This document shows, piece after piece, positions 10,481-20,600 of a DNA stretch of 64,000 nt. Under the pieces are notes generated by a model. The model saw only the letters and a program-made list of their open reading frames with translations. It was not told the DNA's origin and ran no database searches. Origin of the DNA: Loripinus fragilis. Its lineage: Eukaryota > Mollusca > Bivalvia > Lucinida > Lucinidae. The stretch lies in the NCBI GenBank assembly GCA_964019695.1, contig OZ026514.1, forward strand, positions 104,628,345-104,692,344, given 5' to 3'. Each line of letters opens with the position of its first letter. Position 1 is the stretch's first letter. Made by a program: the position numbers and the translations under genes.

Positions 10481-12640
10481 CACCCCACTATTGAGAAGGA
10501 ACATGCAGTTAGCTAAATGCTTTCTTAACGTGAATTTCTCCTTAGGACAAGACAATCATGAGTGTTCTGATACAGTGCAATGGTAGGTTAAACCTTAAGA
10601 CTGAGAGATAAATAGAAAGGTTAGAAAATAATAGAGGGGGGAAAGAATGGGCCGGCCCAGTCTTTCCCCACCCCCTATTTAGAAGAATCATTTGGCTGAA
10701 TGCTTGTAACTTGAATTTTTCCTTGAGATATGTCAATCATGAGTGTTCAGATTCAGTGTAAGAGTAGTTTAAACCAAGGACTGATAGATAAATTGAAAGG
10801 TTAGAACCCAATGGAGGGGGGGGGGAAAGAATGGGCCGGCCCAGTCTTTCCCCACCCCACTATTGAGAAGGAACATTCAGTTAGCTAAATGCTTTCTTAA
10901 TTTGAATTTCTCCTTCGGACAAGACAACCATGAGTGTTCAGATACAGTGCAAGAGTAGGTTAAACCTAAAGACTGAGAGATAAATAGAAAGGTTAGAAAA
11001 TAATAGAGGGAGGAAAGAATGGGCCGGCCCAGTCTTTCCCCACCCCCTTTTTAGAAGAATCATTTGGCTGAATGCGTGTAACTTGAATTTTTCCTTGAGA
11101 TATGTCAATCATGAGTGATCAGATTCAGTGTAAGAGTAGTTTAAACCAAGGACTGACAGATAAATTGAAAGGTTAGAACCCAATGGAGGGGGGGAAAGAA
11201 TGGGCCGGCCCAGTCTTTCCCCACCCCACTATTGAGAAGGAACATGCAGTTAGCTAAATGCTTTCTTAACGTGAATTTCTCCTTAGGACAAGACAATCAT
11301 GAGTGTTCAGATACAGTGCAAGAATCATGAGTGTTCAGATACAGTGCAAGAGTAGGTTAAACCTTAAGACTGAGAGATAAATAGAAAGGTTAGAAAATAA
11401 TAGAGGGGGGAAAGAATGGGCCGGCCCAGTCTTTCCCCACCCCCTATTTAGAAGAATCATTTGGCTGAATGCTTGTAACTTGAATTTTTCCTTGAGATAT
11501 GTCAATAATGAGTAATCAGATTCAGTGTAAGAGTAGTTTAAACCAAGGACTGACAGATAAATTGAAAGGTTAGAACCTAATGGAGGGGGGAAAAGAATGG
11601 GCCGACCGAGTCTTTTCCCACCCCACTATTGAGAAGGAACATGCAGTTAGCTAAATGCTTTCTTAACGTGAATTTCTCCTCTGGACAAGACAATCATGAG
11701 TGTTCAGATACAGTGCAAGAATCATGAGTGTTCAGATACAGTGCAAGAGTAGGTTAAACCTTAAGACTGAGAGATAATTAGAAAGGTTAGAAAATAATAG
11801 AGGGGGGAAAGAATGGGCCGGCCCAGTCTTTCCCCACCCCCTATTTAGAAGAATCATTTGGCTGAATGCTTGTAACTTGAATTTTTCCTTGAGATATGTC
11901 AATCATGAGTGTTCAGATTCAGTGTAAGAGTAGTTTAAACCAAGGACTGATAGATAAATTGAAAGGTTAGAACCTAATGGAGGGGGCGGGGGGAAAGAAT
12001 GGGCTGGCCCAGTCTTTCCCCACCCCACTATTGAGAAGGAACATGCAGTTAGCTAAATGCTTTCTTAATTTGTATTTCTCCTTAGGACAAGACAATCATG
12101 AGTGTTCAGATACAGTGCAAGAGTAGGTTAAACCTTAAGACTGAGAGATAAATAGAAAGGTTTGAAAATAGTAGAGGGGGGAAAGAATGGGCCGGCCCAG
12201 TCTTTCCCCACCCCTATTTAGAAGAATCATTTGGCTGAATGCTTGAAATTTGAATTTCTCCTTGAGATATGTCAATCATGAGTGTTCAGTTTCAGTGTAA
12301 GAGTAGTTTAAACCAAGGACTGACAGATAAATTGAAAGGTTAGAACCCAATGGAGGGGGGGGGGGGAAAGAATGGGCCGGCCCAGTCTTTCCCCACCCCA
12401 CTATTGAGAAGGAACATGCAGTTAGCTAAATGCTTTCTTAACTTGAATTTCTCCTTAGGACAAGACAATCATGAGTGTTCAGATACAGTGCAAGAATCAT
12501 GAGTGTTCAGATACAGTGCAAGAGTAGGTTAAACCTAAAGACTGAGAGATAAATAGAAAGGTTAGAAAATAATAGAGTGGGGAAAGAATGGGCCGGCCCA
12601 GTCTTTCCCCACCCCCTATATAGAAGAACCAGCTAGCTAA
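10480..12640 (+). repeat. Satellite array B with two-unit period
   Basis: The palindromic core is the same as in array A, but spacers alternate between a TTGAGAAGGAACATGCAG type and a TTTAGAAGAATCATTTGG type, giving a dimer of about 370-400 bp. Some dimers (near 11320, 11715 and 12485) are about 28 bp longer because AATCATGAGTGTTCAGATAC.. is duplicated inside the unit. Confidence 0.9.
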
Positions 12641-12869
12641 ACAGGTTTTAAAGTCGAAGATCTCTTTGACATGTCATTCGAAAGTATTTCGATACAGTGA
12701 AAGAGTACAATAAACCAAAAGACTTATAGTAAAAGTGAATGGTCTGAACCCCTAAAAATCAGAACCAAACAGCAATAAGTATGAGTACTTTTGAGTCCTA
12801 TCGCTATTTTAATGGCGGCTTTTTAAATTTATGCTAAGAAATAATAATTCCATTATGATTTTTGAAATT

Positions 12870-13005
12870 ATTAGGGGGGGGAAAAAACTGACTGGGTGGG
12901 GAAAGAATGGGCCGGCCTATTTTTTCCCCGGGGAAAGAATGGGCCGGCCCATTCTTTCCCCGGGGAAAAAACTGACTGGGGGGAAATTCCGGCCTGTTAC
13001 ACCGG
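12870..13005 (-). repeat. Right inverted terminal block of the satellite element
   Basis: Read on the minus strand it starts CCGGTGTAAC and continues into CCCAGTCAGTTTTTTCCCC and the GGGCCGGCCC palindrome, mirroring 6623-6780. Confidence 0.8.
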
Positions 13006-13900
13006 GCCCAACAAAATGTCGGGCCTGATCTGACTCCAAACCATTGGTCACTCTGATGGTATTTCTGAAATAATTTTTTATAAAAGTTAATTTTGAAAAA
13101 TGTCAGCAGACGACAAAAAAAAATTATGCAAAATTACCCAGCATGAAAAGAGATAAAGGAAGAGAGCAAAAGCATTTCTCTATATTAGATTTTTGCTCTT
13201 TGGTCAGTGAAAACTTGAATTAGATCAGTGAGAAACTCAGGAAATTTGGTCTGGCTCTACAAAATGTCGGGCCTGATCTGGATCCAAACTGTTTGTCACT
13301 CTGATGGTGTTCCTGAAAGAATTTTTCGAAAACGTTACTGTTGATAAATCAGCAGACAAAAACATATCATGCAAAATTACCTAGCATGAAAAGAGTTAAA
13401 TGAAGTGGGTAAAGATATTTTGCTATACAGTGTATCAGATTTGGGCAAGCTTGAATTAGATCAGTGAGAGACTCAGGAAATTTGGTTTTACCTACTTTGG
13501 CAAGTCTGTTCCTCTTTATAGGATAAATCTGTATATATATGTCGTCTGCTGATAACCATTGAAAACAGTTTAAACCCAGATCAGGTCCAACACATTGTTG
13601 GGCCTAATCTGGATCCAAACTGATTTTCACTCTGATGGTATTCCCAAAAGAATTTTTTGAAAACTTTTATGACGAAAATAATCAGCAGACGTCAAAAAAG
13701 TATTTCCGAATGAATTTTTCGAAAACAATAATGTTGAAAAAATCAGCAGAAGACAAAAAAAAACTTACAAAATTACCCAGCATTCAAAGGGAAAAAGGAA
13801 TGAGGTCAGTAAGAGCCTCAGGAAATTTGGTTTTACCTGCTGTGGATACTCTATTCTCCCACCTTTGCCCATGTAAGATAGGCTGTCAGCTCATGTAAGA
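13006..13900. repeat. Cluster of P3 palindromic repeats
   Basis: Three partial or complete P3 copies (about 13006-13120, 13255-13375, 13540-13700) plus a short fourth segment around 13690-13790. Each has GGGCCTGATCTGGATCC-like sequence and ends near CAGCAGACGACAAA. The first is the right half of the copy split by the satellite element. No exon was recognised. Confidence 0.7.
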
Positions 13901-14346
13901 AATTTCTATCTTACATGACCACGTGACTGCTTTCTTACATTGGCAGAGCTAAATATTTTTTATTCCCGAAAAAGGATACTTAAAGGACCAAGATTATGCG
14001 CCTAGGTATTCCAAAGGCACCAAGCAAGGTTAAGCGCTACTTACTGACGTCATATAACGTTAATGACGTCACCGAACGTGCACCGTGTGACGAAAATGGC
14101 AATGTTACGCTAATGACACAGGGAGCCAAGCAGGAATTTATTTTGCATATTGCAACTTAACGAATGCTCCAAGGGTGTTTTCCTGGCAATAACAAGGTGC
14201 AAACTACGTTTACACCCACTTTAATGCTCGATAAAAACACTTGTGAACTCAGAAATAATATAAATTCAACTTTAAAAAGTTAGAAATTTCAGGTTTTTAT
14301 GGAGTTTTTATGTTCTGACAAAAACCCTTCGAAAAGTGGGAGAAAA
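13901..14346. other. Stretch without recognised gene
   Basis: Contains a short inverted pair, GTAAGAAATTTCTATCTTAC, at about 13896-13916 and several TGACGTCA-like words near 14046-14070. These match a cAMP-response-element core but have no adjacent gene start. Nothing else was recognised. Confidence 0.4.
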
Positions 14347-14499
14347 ACGATCCATCATGAGCCTGTCCATGTAGGATAGAGAAATCTCACCCTCGGGGTC
14401 GGAATTTAACCAGGGACTCGGCAAGCCTTGTCCCTGGTTAAACTTCCGACCCCTCGGGTGAGATATCTCTATCCTACAAGGACGCTCATGGTGGATCGT
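14347..14499. repeat. 75-bp-arm hairpin next to an exon
   Basis: The left arm (GATCCATCATGAGCCTGTCC.., then GATAGAGAAATCTCACCC) pairs with the right arm (GGGTGAGATATCTCTATCC, then GCTCATGGTGGATC) across a short loop near 14428. It ends only about 17 bp before the exon at 14517, so it would lie over the branch-point region of that intron. Confidence 0.75.
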
Positions 14500-14516
14500 T
14501 ATATTCCTTGTTACAG

Positions 14517-14619
14517 GTATTATGTAGCAGAAGGGGTGAGGATCTACTCGCAGGACACCTGGAAACTGGTATTAGAAGAGAAAGGAAAACAGCTAGTAGA
14601 AACATACATAGCTAATGTG
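14517..14619 (+). CDS. HEAT gene exon 1 of those visible
   Basis: The acceptor is TTCCTTGTTACAG; the first base completes a codon from an unseen upstream exon. The frame reads YYVAEGVRIYSQDTWK..ETYIANV. Two donors are possible: GTATGG after 14619 or GTGGTA after 14616. Both keep frame with the next exon and differ by one Val codon. Confidence 0.8.
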
Positions 14620-17600
14620 GTATGGTAGTTTGGGTCCTTGTGTTGTTTGAGATACGTTGTACAGTAAAACCTGCCTTAAGTGGTCACTCAAAAAGAAGAC
14701 CAAAAATTGGTTTTCAAGACCGATTATTGCTTAATGCAGGTCAAAAGTTTTGCAGAATGCTCCAAGGGGAGCATTCTGCAATACTTTTGACCTTCATTAA
14801 GCTACAATTTGTCATTAAGATTTTTGTTTTGTCTATTTTTGAGTGGCCGCTTAAGACAGGTTTTACTGTATTAGCAATTTGATGCAATCACTACCCCTGT
14901 AGGAAACATATAGGCTTTTACTTATACATTGTATTCATATACAAATACCATTGTAAAGATTGAGCTTGTATTGTCCGATTTTATTAACCTGACACAGGTG
15001 CATAATTTCACGGTTAGTGCACAGGATATTTTACCTTCCGTCGACTTTCGGTATTTACCGTAAGTTTTACAAGAATTTTGCAAGTTCTAATGCAGATAAC
15101 GAAACGTTTTGCAATGTACTACTGACTAGTCAAGTGGTTTTGGTACAGAGTTTACAACCAAAAGGTCCTGAGTTCGAGTCCACGTAAATTCTCTTTTTTT
15201 ATGTATTCTACCTCTTTATTTGATTCGTTTAACTTCATTATTATAGATGTATCACGACCTCTGAGTAATGTCTTTTGGATCATTATATTCAAAAGGTTGA
15301 TGCGTAACACATACACTGAGCCAGTCTGTCTGGAACAGCTACTTGCTTCAAAATTGAATAGTATACGTAATAAAAGCCTGAAACCCCTTTTTCTAGATCC
15401 GTATTTTCAATTTTGTAAATATAGTCTCGCGTTTATCTATACTTGAATTTGTTATTGTTATTTTTGTAGGACCCTCACCAAGAACGTTAACCGTACGCTC
15501 GATATGTGAAGCTGAATCTCTGTGCTTTTGACATATTTTTAAAGAAATCGCAGATATTCAAAATAAATCTGCTTTGCCTTAGTGCAAAGACTTGCTGCAT
15601 ACTTTTCTTCAGACGTTTTCCCACTTAACTTAAGTTCAAACAACTTGTATAGTGAATACATTTTAACCATATGTTTTGGCTATAATATGGAACAATATTT
15701 TCCAATAATCTCTGAAGATGTTCGGACAGATTGGCTCATTTTACGCGTTACGCATCAACCTTTTGAAATAGAATGATCCAAAATTTCATTCCTCAGAGGT
15801 CGTGGTACATCTATAATAAATGAAATTAAACAAATCGATTAAAGTAAAAAAAAACCACACACACGTGGACTCGAACTCACGACCTTTGGGTTGTAAACTC
15901 TGTATCATAACCACTTGACTAGTCAGTAGGACGGTACAAAACGTTTCATTATCTGCATAAGTTATTGCAAAATTCCTGTAAAATTTACGGTAAATACCGA
16001 AAGTCGACGGAAGGTAAAAATATCTTGTGCACTAACCGTGAAATTATGCACCTGTGTCAGGTTAATAAAATCGGACAATATATAATATAGCCTTGCATAC
16101 AATCACCTTTAAATGCATCTTTTCTTTCCCTTGAAGCTTTGGTTATGATATCATGTATATATATATATTATATTTCATTTATGTAAGATCATTTTTACCC
16201 TACATCTGGCTTAGCACAATCTATCAATCATATCACAGCTTGCTTTCAAGTTCTGCCTGGATTTGCAAATAATAATAGATCCCTCATAGGGATCTTTGCT
16301 TGATGATGCTTGCTATTACCACACTAATGTCCAGGGTGTGAATAAAAGCCTGGACCAAAGCCCATGACTCGGGACCAAATTTTGAGAGCATAATTGTAGG
16401 AAGTATTTACAATGAATGTATCAAGCTGAAATCAAGTATTGTTGAATTCTATAATAACTTCATAATCATAATATCATAATCGGATTTTTGATTAACGTGC
16501 AGGTGCACATCATCCACATCAGTGGGCCCCTTTCCAGGTAACTGGCTAGCTGCACACATAGCAGATCTCACACCTGATCTCCAGGTGCTCCTTTCTTGAG
16601 GGTCAACTGTCGTGAGCTTCCACTCACGGCAGTCTCTCTCCGTCAGTTTCTTCCATGTAAGCTTGGGCCTCCCTGCCCTCCGCCTGCCATCAATCTGTAT
16701 ATCACATGCTGTTCTGATTGCACCACTAGAACGCTCCACATGCCCAAACCAGCGAAGCCTTCTCTCTCTCAAAATGAGGTCGAGGTCCTCAAGCTCAAGC
16801 TTTGCCAGTAATTCGCTTGACCTTACCGTGGCCACGTCCTCTGGCTTGATACTGCAGATCTGTCTGATCATGGGCCTATCATTGCGCTGCAAGCGCTGCA
16901 GGTTTGTCTTGGTCACTGGCCAAGTTTCACTGACATGGAGCATGACGCTCTGCACGCAAGAGCTGTATACATGGCCACGTGTCTTGTAAGAGAGGTGGCG
17001 GGATTTGAGAACTGGTAGTAGCTCCCTGAACTTTTTCTAGGCTGTTTTCACACGAGTAGTGACAGCTATTTCACAGCCTCCACCAGCAGAAAGCATGTCA
17101 TCCAGGTAGCAGAAGGAAGCTACCACCTCCAGCGTATCAGGTCCGACCTGGACTTCATTCTGTGTTCTGCCATGCACCGTGCACACCTATAATCAGGATT
17201 TGGTGTCAGTCGTTGCAGCCCACTGCATTTCTTATGCACCCAAAGTTTGCAGCCATTGCAGTAGATGCTGTTGTTGCCTACTCCTGTACGACAGACAGCG
17301 CATGGGTATTCGCCTGAACTCTGCAAGAGGTCCAGGCCTGTACCACAGATCATGACCTTTGTCTTTCCTGCATTTACCCTCAACCCCTTCTTCTCCATGG
17401 CTTCTTTCCATATCAAGAGCTTCCTGACACATTCCTCTAGAGAGTCAGCAATGATGACAAGATCATCCGCATATAGGACCTCCCAGGGAAGACCAGCCCG
17501 AAACTCATGTGACAAGGCCTCCAGCACAATGATGAAGAGCAAGGGACTGAGTACGGATCCCTGGTAGACTCTGACCTTCACCTCAAACTTTTTGCTGAAA

Positions 17601-20600
17601 CCCTTGCCAACACGGACCCGACTTCGTGCATTAGCGTTCATTCCCTGGACTAATCGCAAAATCCATTCCTCAACACCTAGCTTTCTCAGGGCCCACCAGA
17701 TAACCTTCCAACTGACACAATCAAATGCTTTCTCTAGGTCCACAAAGGCCATATAAAGCCTATTGTTCGCTGCTAGGTATTTCTCCTGCAGCTGTCGGAC
17801 CACAAAGATTGCATCTGTAGTGCCTCTTCCTGGGACAAAGCCAAACTGGGAGTGGTCAATAGACACCACCTGTCTTATGAGACCATCAACAATCCTCTCT
17901 AGGATCTTCATGGCCTGCTCAGTCAGCTTGAGGCCTCAATAGTTGCCTCTGTCCAAAGCATCACCCTTGCCCTTGCAAAGGCAGACAATATAACTTTGCT
18001 CCCAGTCAGTTGGGACCTTGCCATCACGGATAATCGCAGTAGCAAGATCACGGGTCATGGTGGCACCTGTATCACCTGCTGCCTTGATCATCTCCACCAC
18101 TACGCCTGAAGGACCTCCAGCTTTGCCCGACTTCATCTTTGAGATGGCCTTTTTCACCATATCAAAAGTGATTGGGATATGCGGGCCTTCTAGCGACGGT
18201 TAGTAGGACAGATGATCAGGGTCCCAGTCAAATTCAACGTTGAGAAGCCTTTCGTAATGTTCAGCCCACGCATTCTGCTTTGCCTCCTCGCTCATTGACA
18301 TTTCCCCAGCGCCATTCTTCACTGGCTTGTCCCCTACAACATAAACATTCTCTTTCCTCATCTGGTTGGCGAGGTGGAAGATATCAGAGGACTTGTGGTC
18401 AATGCCATCATAGACCACCTTGTCTGCTTCGTGGCGTGCATGGTGCACCACACGTCTGGAGATGCACTTGGCAGTGTTATATGATGCTTGTGTGCATTTG
18501 CCAGCCTTCCATGGTTTGAAAGCTTGGGGCTTGGCTGTGATGGCATCATCCACTTCCTTATTCCACCACCAAGTTTCATGTCGCCATTGGTGGGGCTTTG
18601 TTGTGCACCTCCTCTGTTTTCAGCAAACCTGTCTTTAGTTTCTCCCAGATTTCCTCAGTAGTAGTAGCCCCTTCAGTTTCCACAGCGGGCACATGTGCAT
18701 TGAAGACTTCCTGAAATCGGCTACACGTTTGAGGATCTCTGAGCTTCCACACTTTTGGACGTGGGGTGAATTTGCGCTTGACTTGGCGGCATATCAATCA
18801 TCATGTCGCCACAAGGAGCTGATGCTGCAGAGCAACCTCCTCTCTAGGAATCATCTTCACAGCCATAACAAGTTTGCACAGGCTCTTACGATATAACGCA
18901 AAGTCTATCTGGGTTGCTGTATTACCGGACCTGTATGTGATGAGGTGACTGTCACGTTTCTTGAAACACGTGTTACCGAGGAACAGGTCATATGCTAGTG
19001 CATATTCCAGGATCCTCTCACCCTCACTATCAGGGTCTGCCTTGCCATACCCATAGCCTCCATGAACTTCTTTGTAACCTAAGCCTGTACTGCTTACATG
19101 ACCATTCCAATCACCACATGGGATGAGGAATTCTGATGCTGGGATCATTGCAGTCACAGCCCTAAGTTGGTCGTAGAATAGATCCTTTACAGAATCACTG
19201 AGACCACTCTGTGGGGCATAGACAGACAGAAAACAAAGCACTCGCTGACCGACTATGGTCTTCACCAGGATGATCCGGTCGGAGACTTGCTTGACCTCAA
19301 ATACCTTCTCTATCCACTTCTCTGCCACAAACACTCCAACACAAGCAGTACCTTTGCTGTTTCCAGACCAGAACAGTTTGTATCTTGAGTCTCTGCCCTT
19401 AATTATACGGCAATGACCACCCCAGTATCTGGTCTCTTGGACACAACAAAGGTCTACTTTTCTACGAGATAGTGTTTCAACCACCTCGCAGACCCTACCT
19501 TTCAGAGTGTTCACATTAAGAGTGCCCACCCTGAAATTTCTCAGATGCTTGCTGGATTTGCCGCAATGGCCCGACCCTGCCCCCACACCTGAGAGGGGGC
19601 CAAGCCGGAGACGCCACTGACAGTAATCTTGTTTCTGCCAGCATTGTCTAGCGTGACTACATTTGTTGATTCTGCCATGTTTGTTTTGGAACTAAGGTTT
19701 TTCTGGGATAGCCTGTCTTAGCTGACATCCCAACTCAGATCTATGACGGCCTCTTAGATTCCGCCGTTCCCGCACTTTGGCAGTGTGCCTTGCCGTTGTT
19801 CTTATACAGAGTCGTCCGCCAAGCCACAATAGCTAGGATGCCAAACCATTGGTGTGTAGATGGCTGCCATCTAGCTCTGCCACCCAGGCTGTGGCATTCT
19901 CATTAACCCAGAGGTGGGGGATGCAGTTTAACGTCATACCCAGGACTTAACTTATATTACTTATTCACAGGCTTGGATAAACAAAAACTTTTCAGCGTAA
20001 AATTGAAAATATTATCTTACCCATCAATTTTAACATGTTTTGGGTGCTCAAAAGAACTGTCTCATTGAGACGGTTCTTTTGAGTACCCGTGTGAGAAATA
20101 GGAATTTTAAATTTTCATTACATGATGTAAACTTTGACAATTTTCTTTGCTAGTGGAGATTTTGTTGTGTGCTGATAGCTTTGCAAACAGATTGGACCCA
20201 GATCAGGCCTTTATTGAAGATAGTTAATTTTGAATAAAATTCAGCAGACGACAATAAAAGCATGAAAAATTACCCAGCATGTGTCATTGTACGTAAATTA
20301 TACCAACTAAACAGCTGGCCCTATAATTAATTTTACACAAATGTTACCAAAATTTATTGCTGCAGCAAAAAAACTATAATCATCATGCATCACTTAACAA
20401 GATGGCTACTATATTTATAATGTTCCCTGTGTTGTTTAGTACCAAAGTTGATCAAACAGTGAAGCCCTGCAAACAAGAATACCACTGTTCATTCTGGATA
20501 CTGGTAAACAGGTACTTTGGCAAACATGTAGACTCCTATGAAATGCCACATTAGGTGGCATAATATCAGGGTCCGCACTATTTGCTTAAGATAAAAATGA

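Larger units (their letters stand above)
6623..13005. mobile_element. Inverted-repeat-bounded satellite element, 6.4 kb
   Basis: The element begins CCGGTGTAAC at 6623 and ends with its exact complement GTTACACCGG at 12996-13005. Just inside both ends, blocks of CAGTCAGTTTTTTCCCC and the palindrome GGGGAAAGAATGGGCC/GGCCCATTCTTTCCCC are repeated in inverted order. The interior is a tandem array of about 30 units, each with a copy of that palindrome. It sits inside a P3-family repeat: left flank ACCTTTGCAGACAGTTT..CCCAGA, right flank GCCCAACAAAATGTCGGGCC. Other P3 copies show CCCAGATCAGG(C/T)CCAAC uninterrupted, so the insertion point is visible and no target duplication is evident. It resembles the 'pearl' class of bivalve elements (tandem core between inverted ends). 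No transposase is present. Confidence 0.8.
16440..19935 (-). mobile_element. Non-LTR retrotransposon (LINE), near full length, decayed
   Basis: On the minus strand the order is 5' leader (about 19600-19935), apurinic-type endonuclease, linker, reverse transcriptase, PHD-like Cys/His finger and a C-terminal RRLRWFGHVER domain. The 3' end is a GATTATGATATTATGATTATG-type simple sequence, not poly(A), as in RTE-like elements. Several frameshifts and stops make it inactive. It lies in the intron before the exon at 21801, antisense to the HEAT gene. The exact clade is not assigned. Confidence 0.9.

Noticed and set aside
7414..10736. Series of minus-strand open frames of 60-139 codons containing GKDWAGPFFPP
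   Set aside because: They follow the satellite period and its palindromic core; the same peptide recurs because the DNA repeats. No domain or splice evidence.
7200..12640. CRISPR-like array
   Set aside because: Repeats are 170-190 bp with no unique spacers of constant size, in a eukaryotic context. It is a satellite.
6623..13005. Helitron
   Set aside because: No TC start, CTRR end or insertion between A and T was seen; the ends are a simple inverted CCGGTGTAAC pair. A distant helitron-like origin remains possible.
14046..14070. CRE-type promoter elements (TGACGTCA-like)
   Set aside because: Isolated palindromic words in repeat-rich DNA with no first exon nearby; similar words occur often near the right end of the window.
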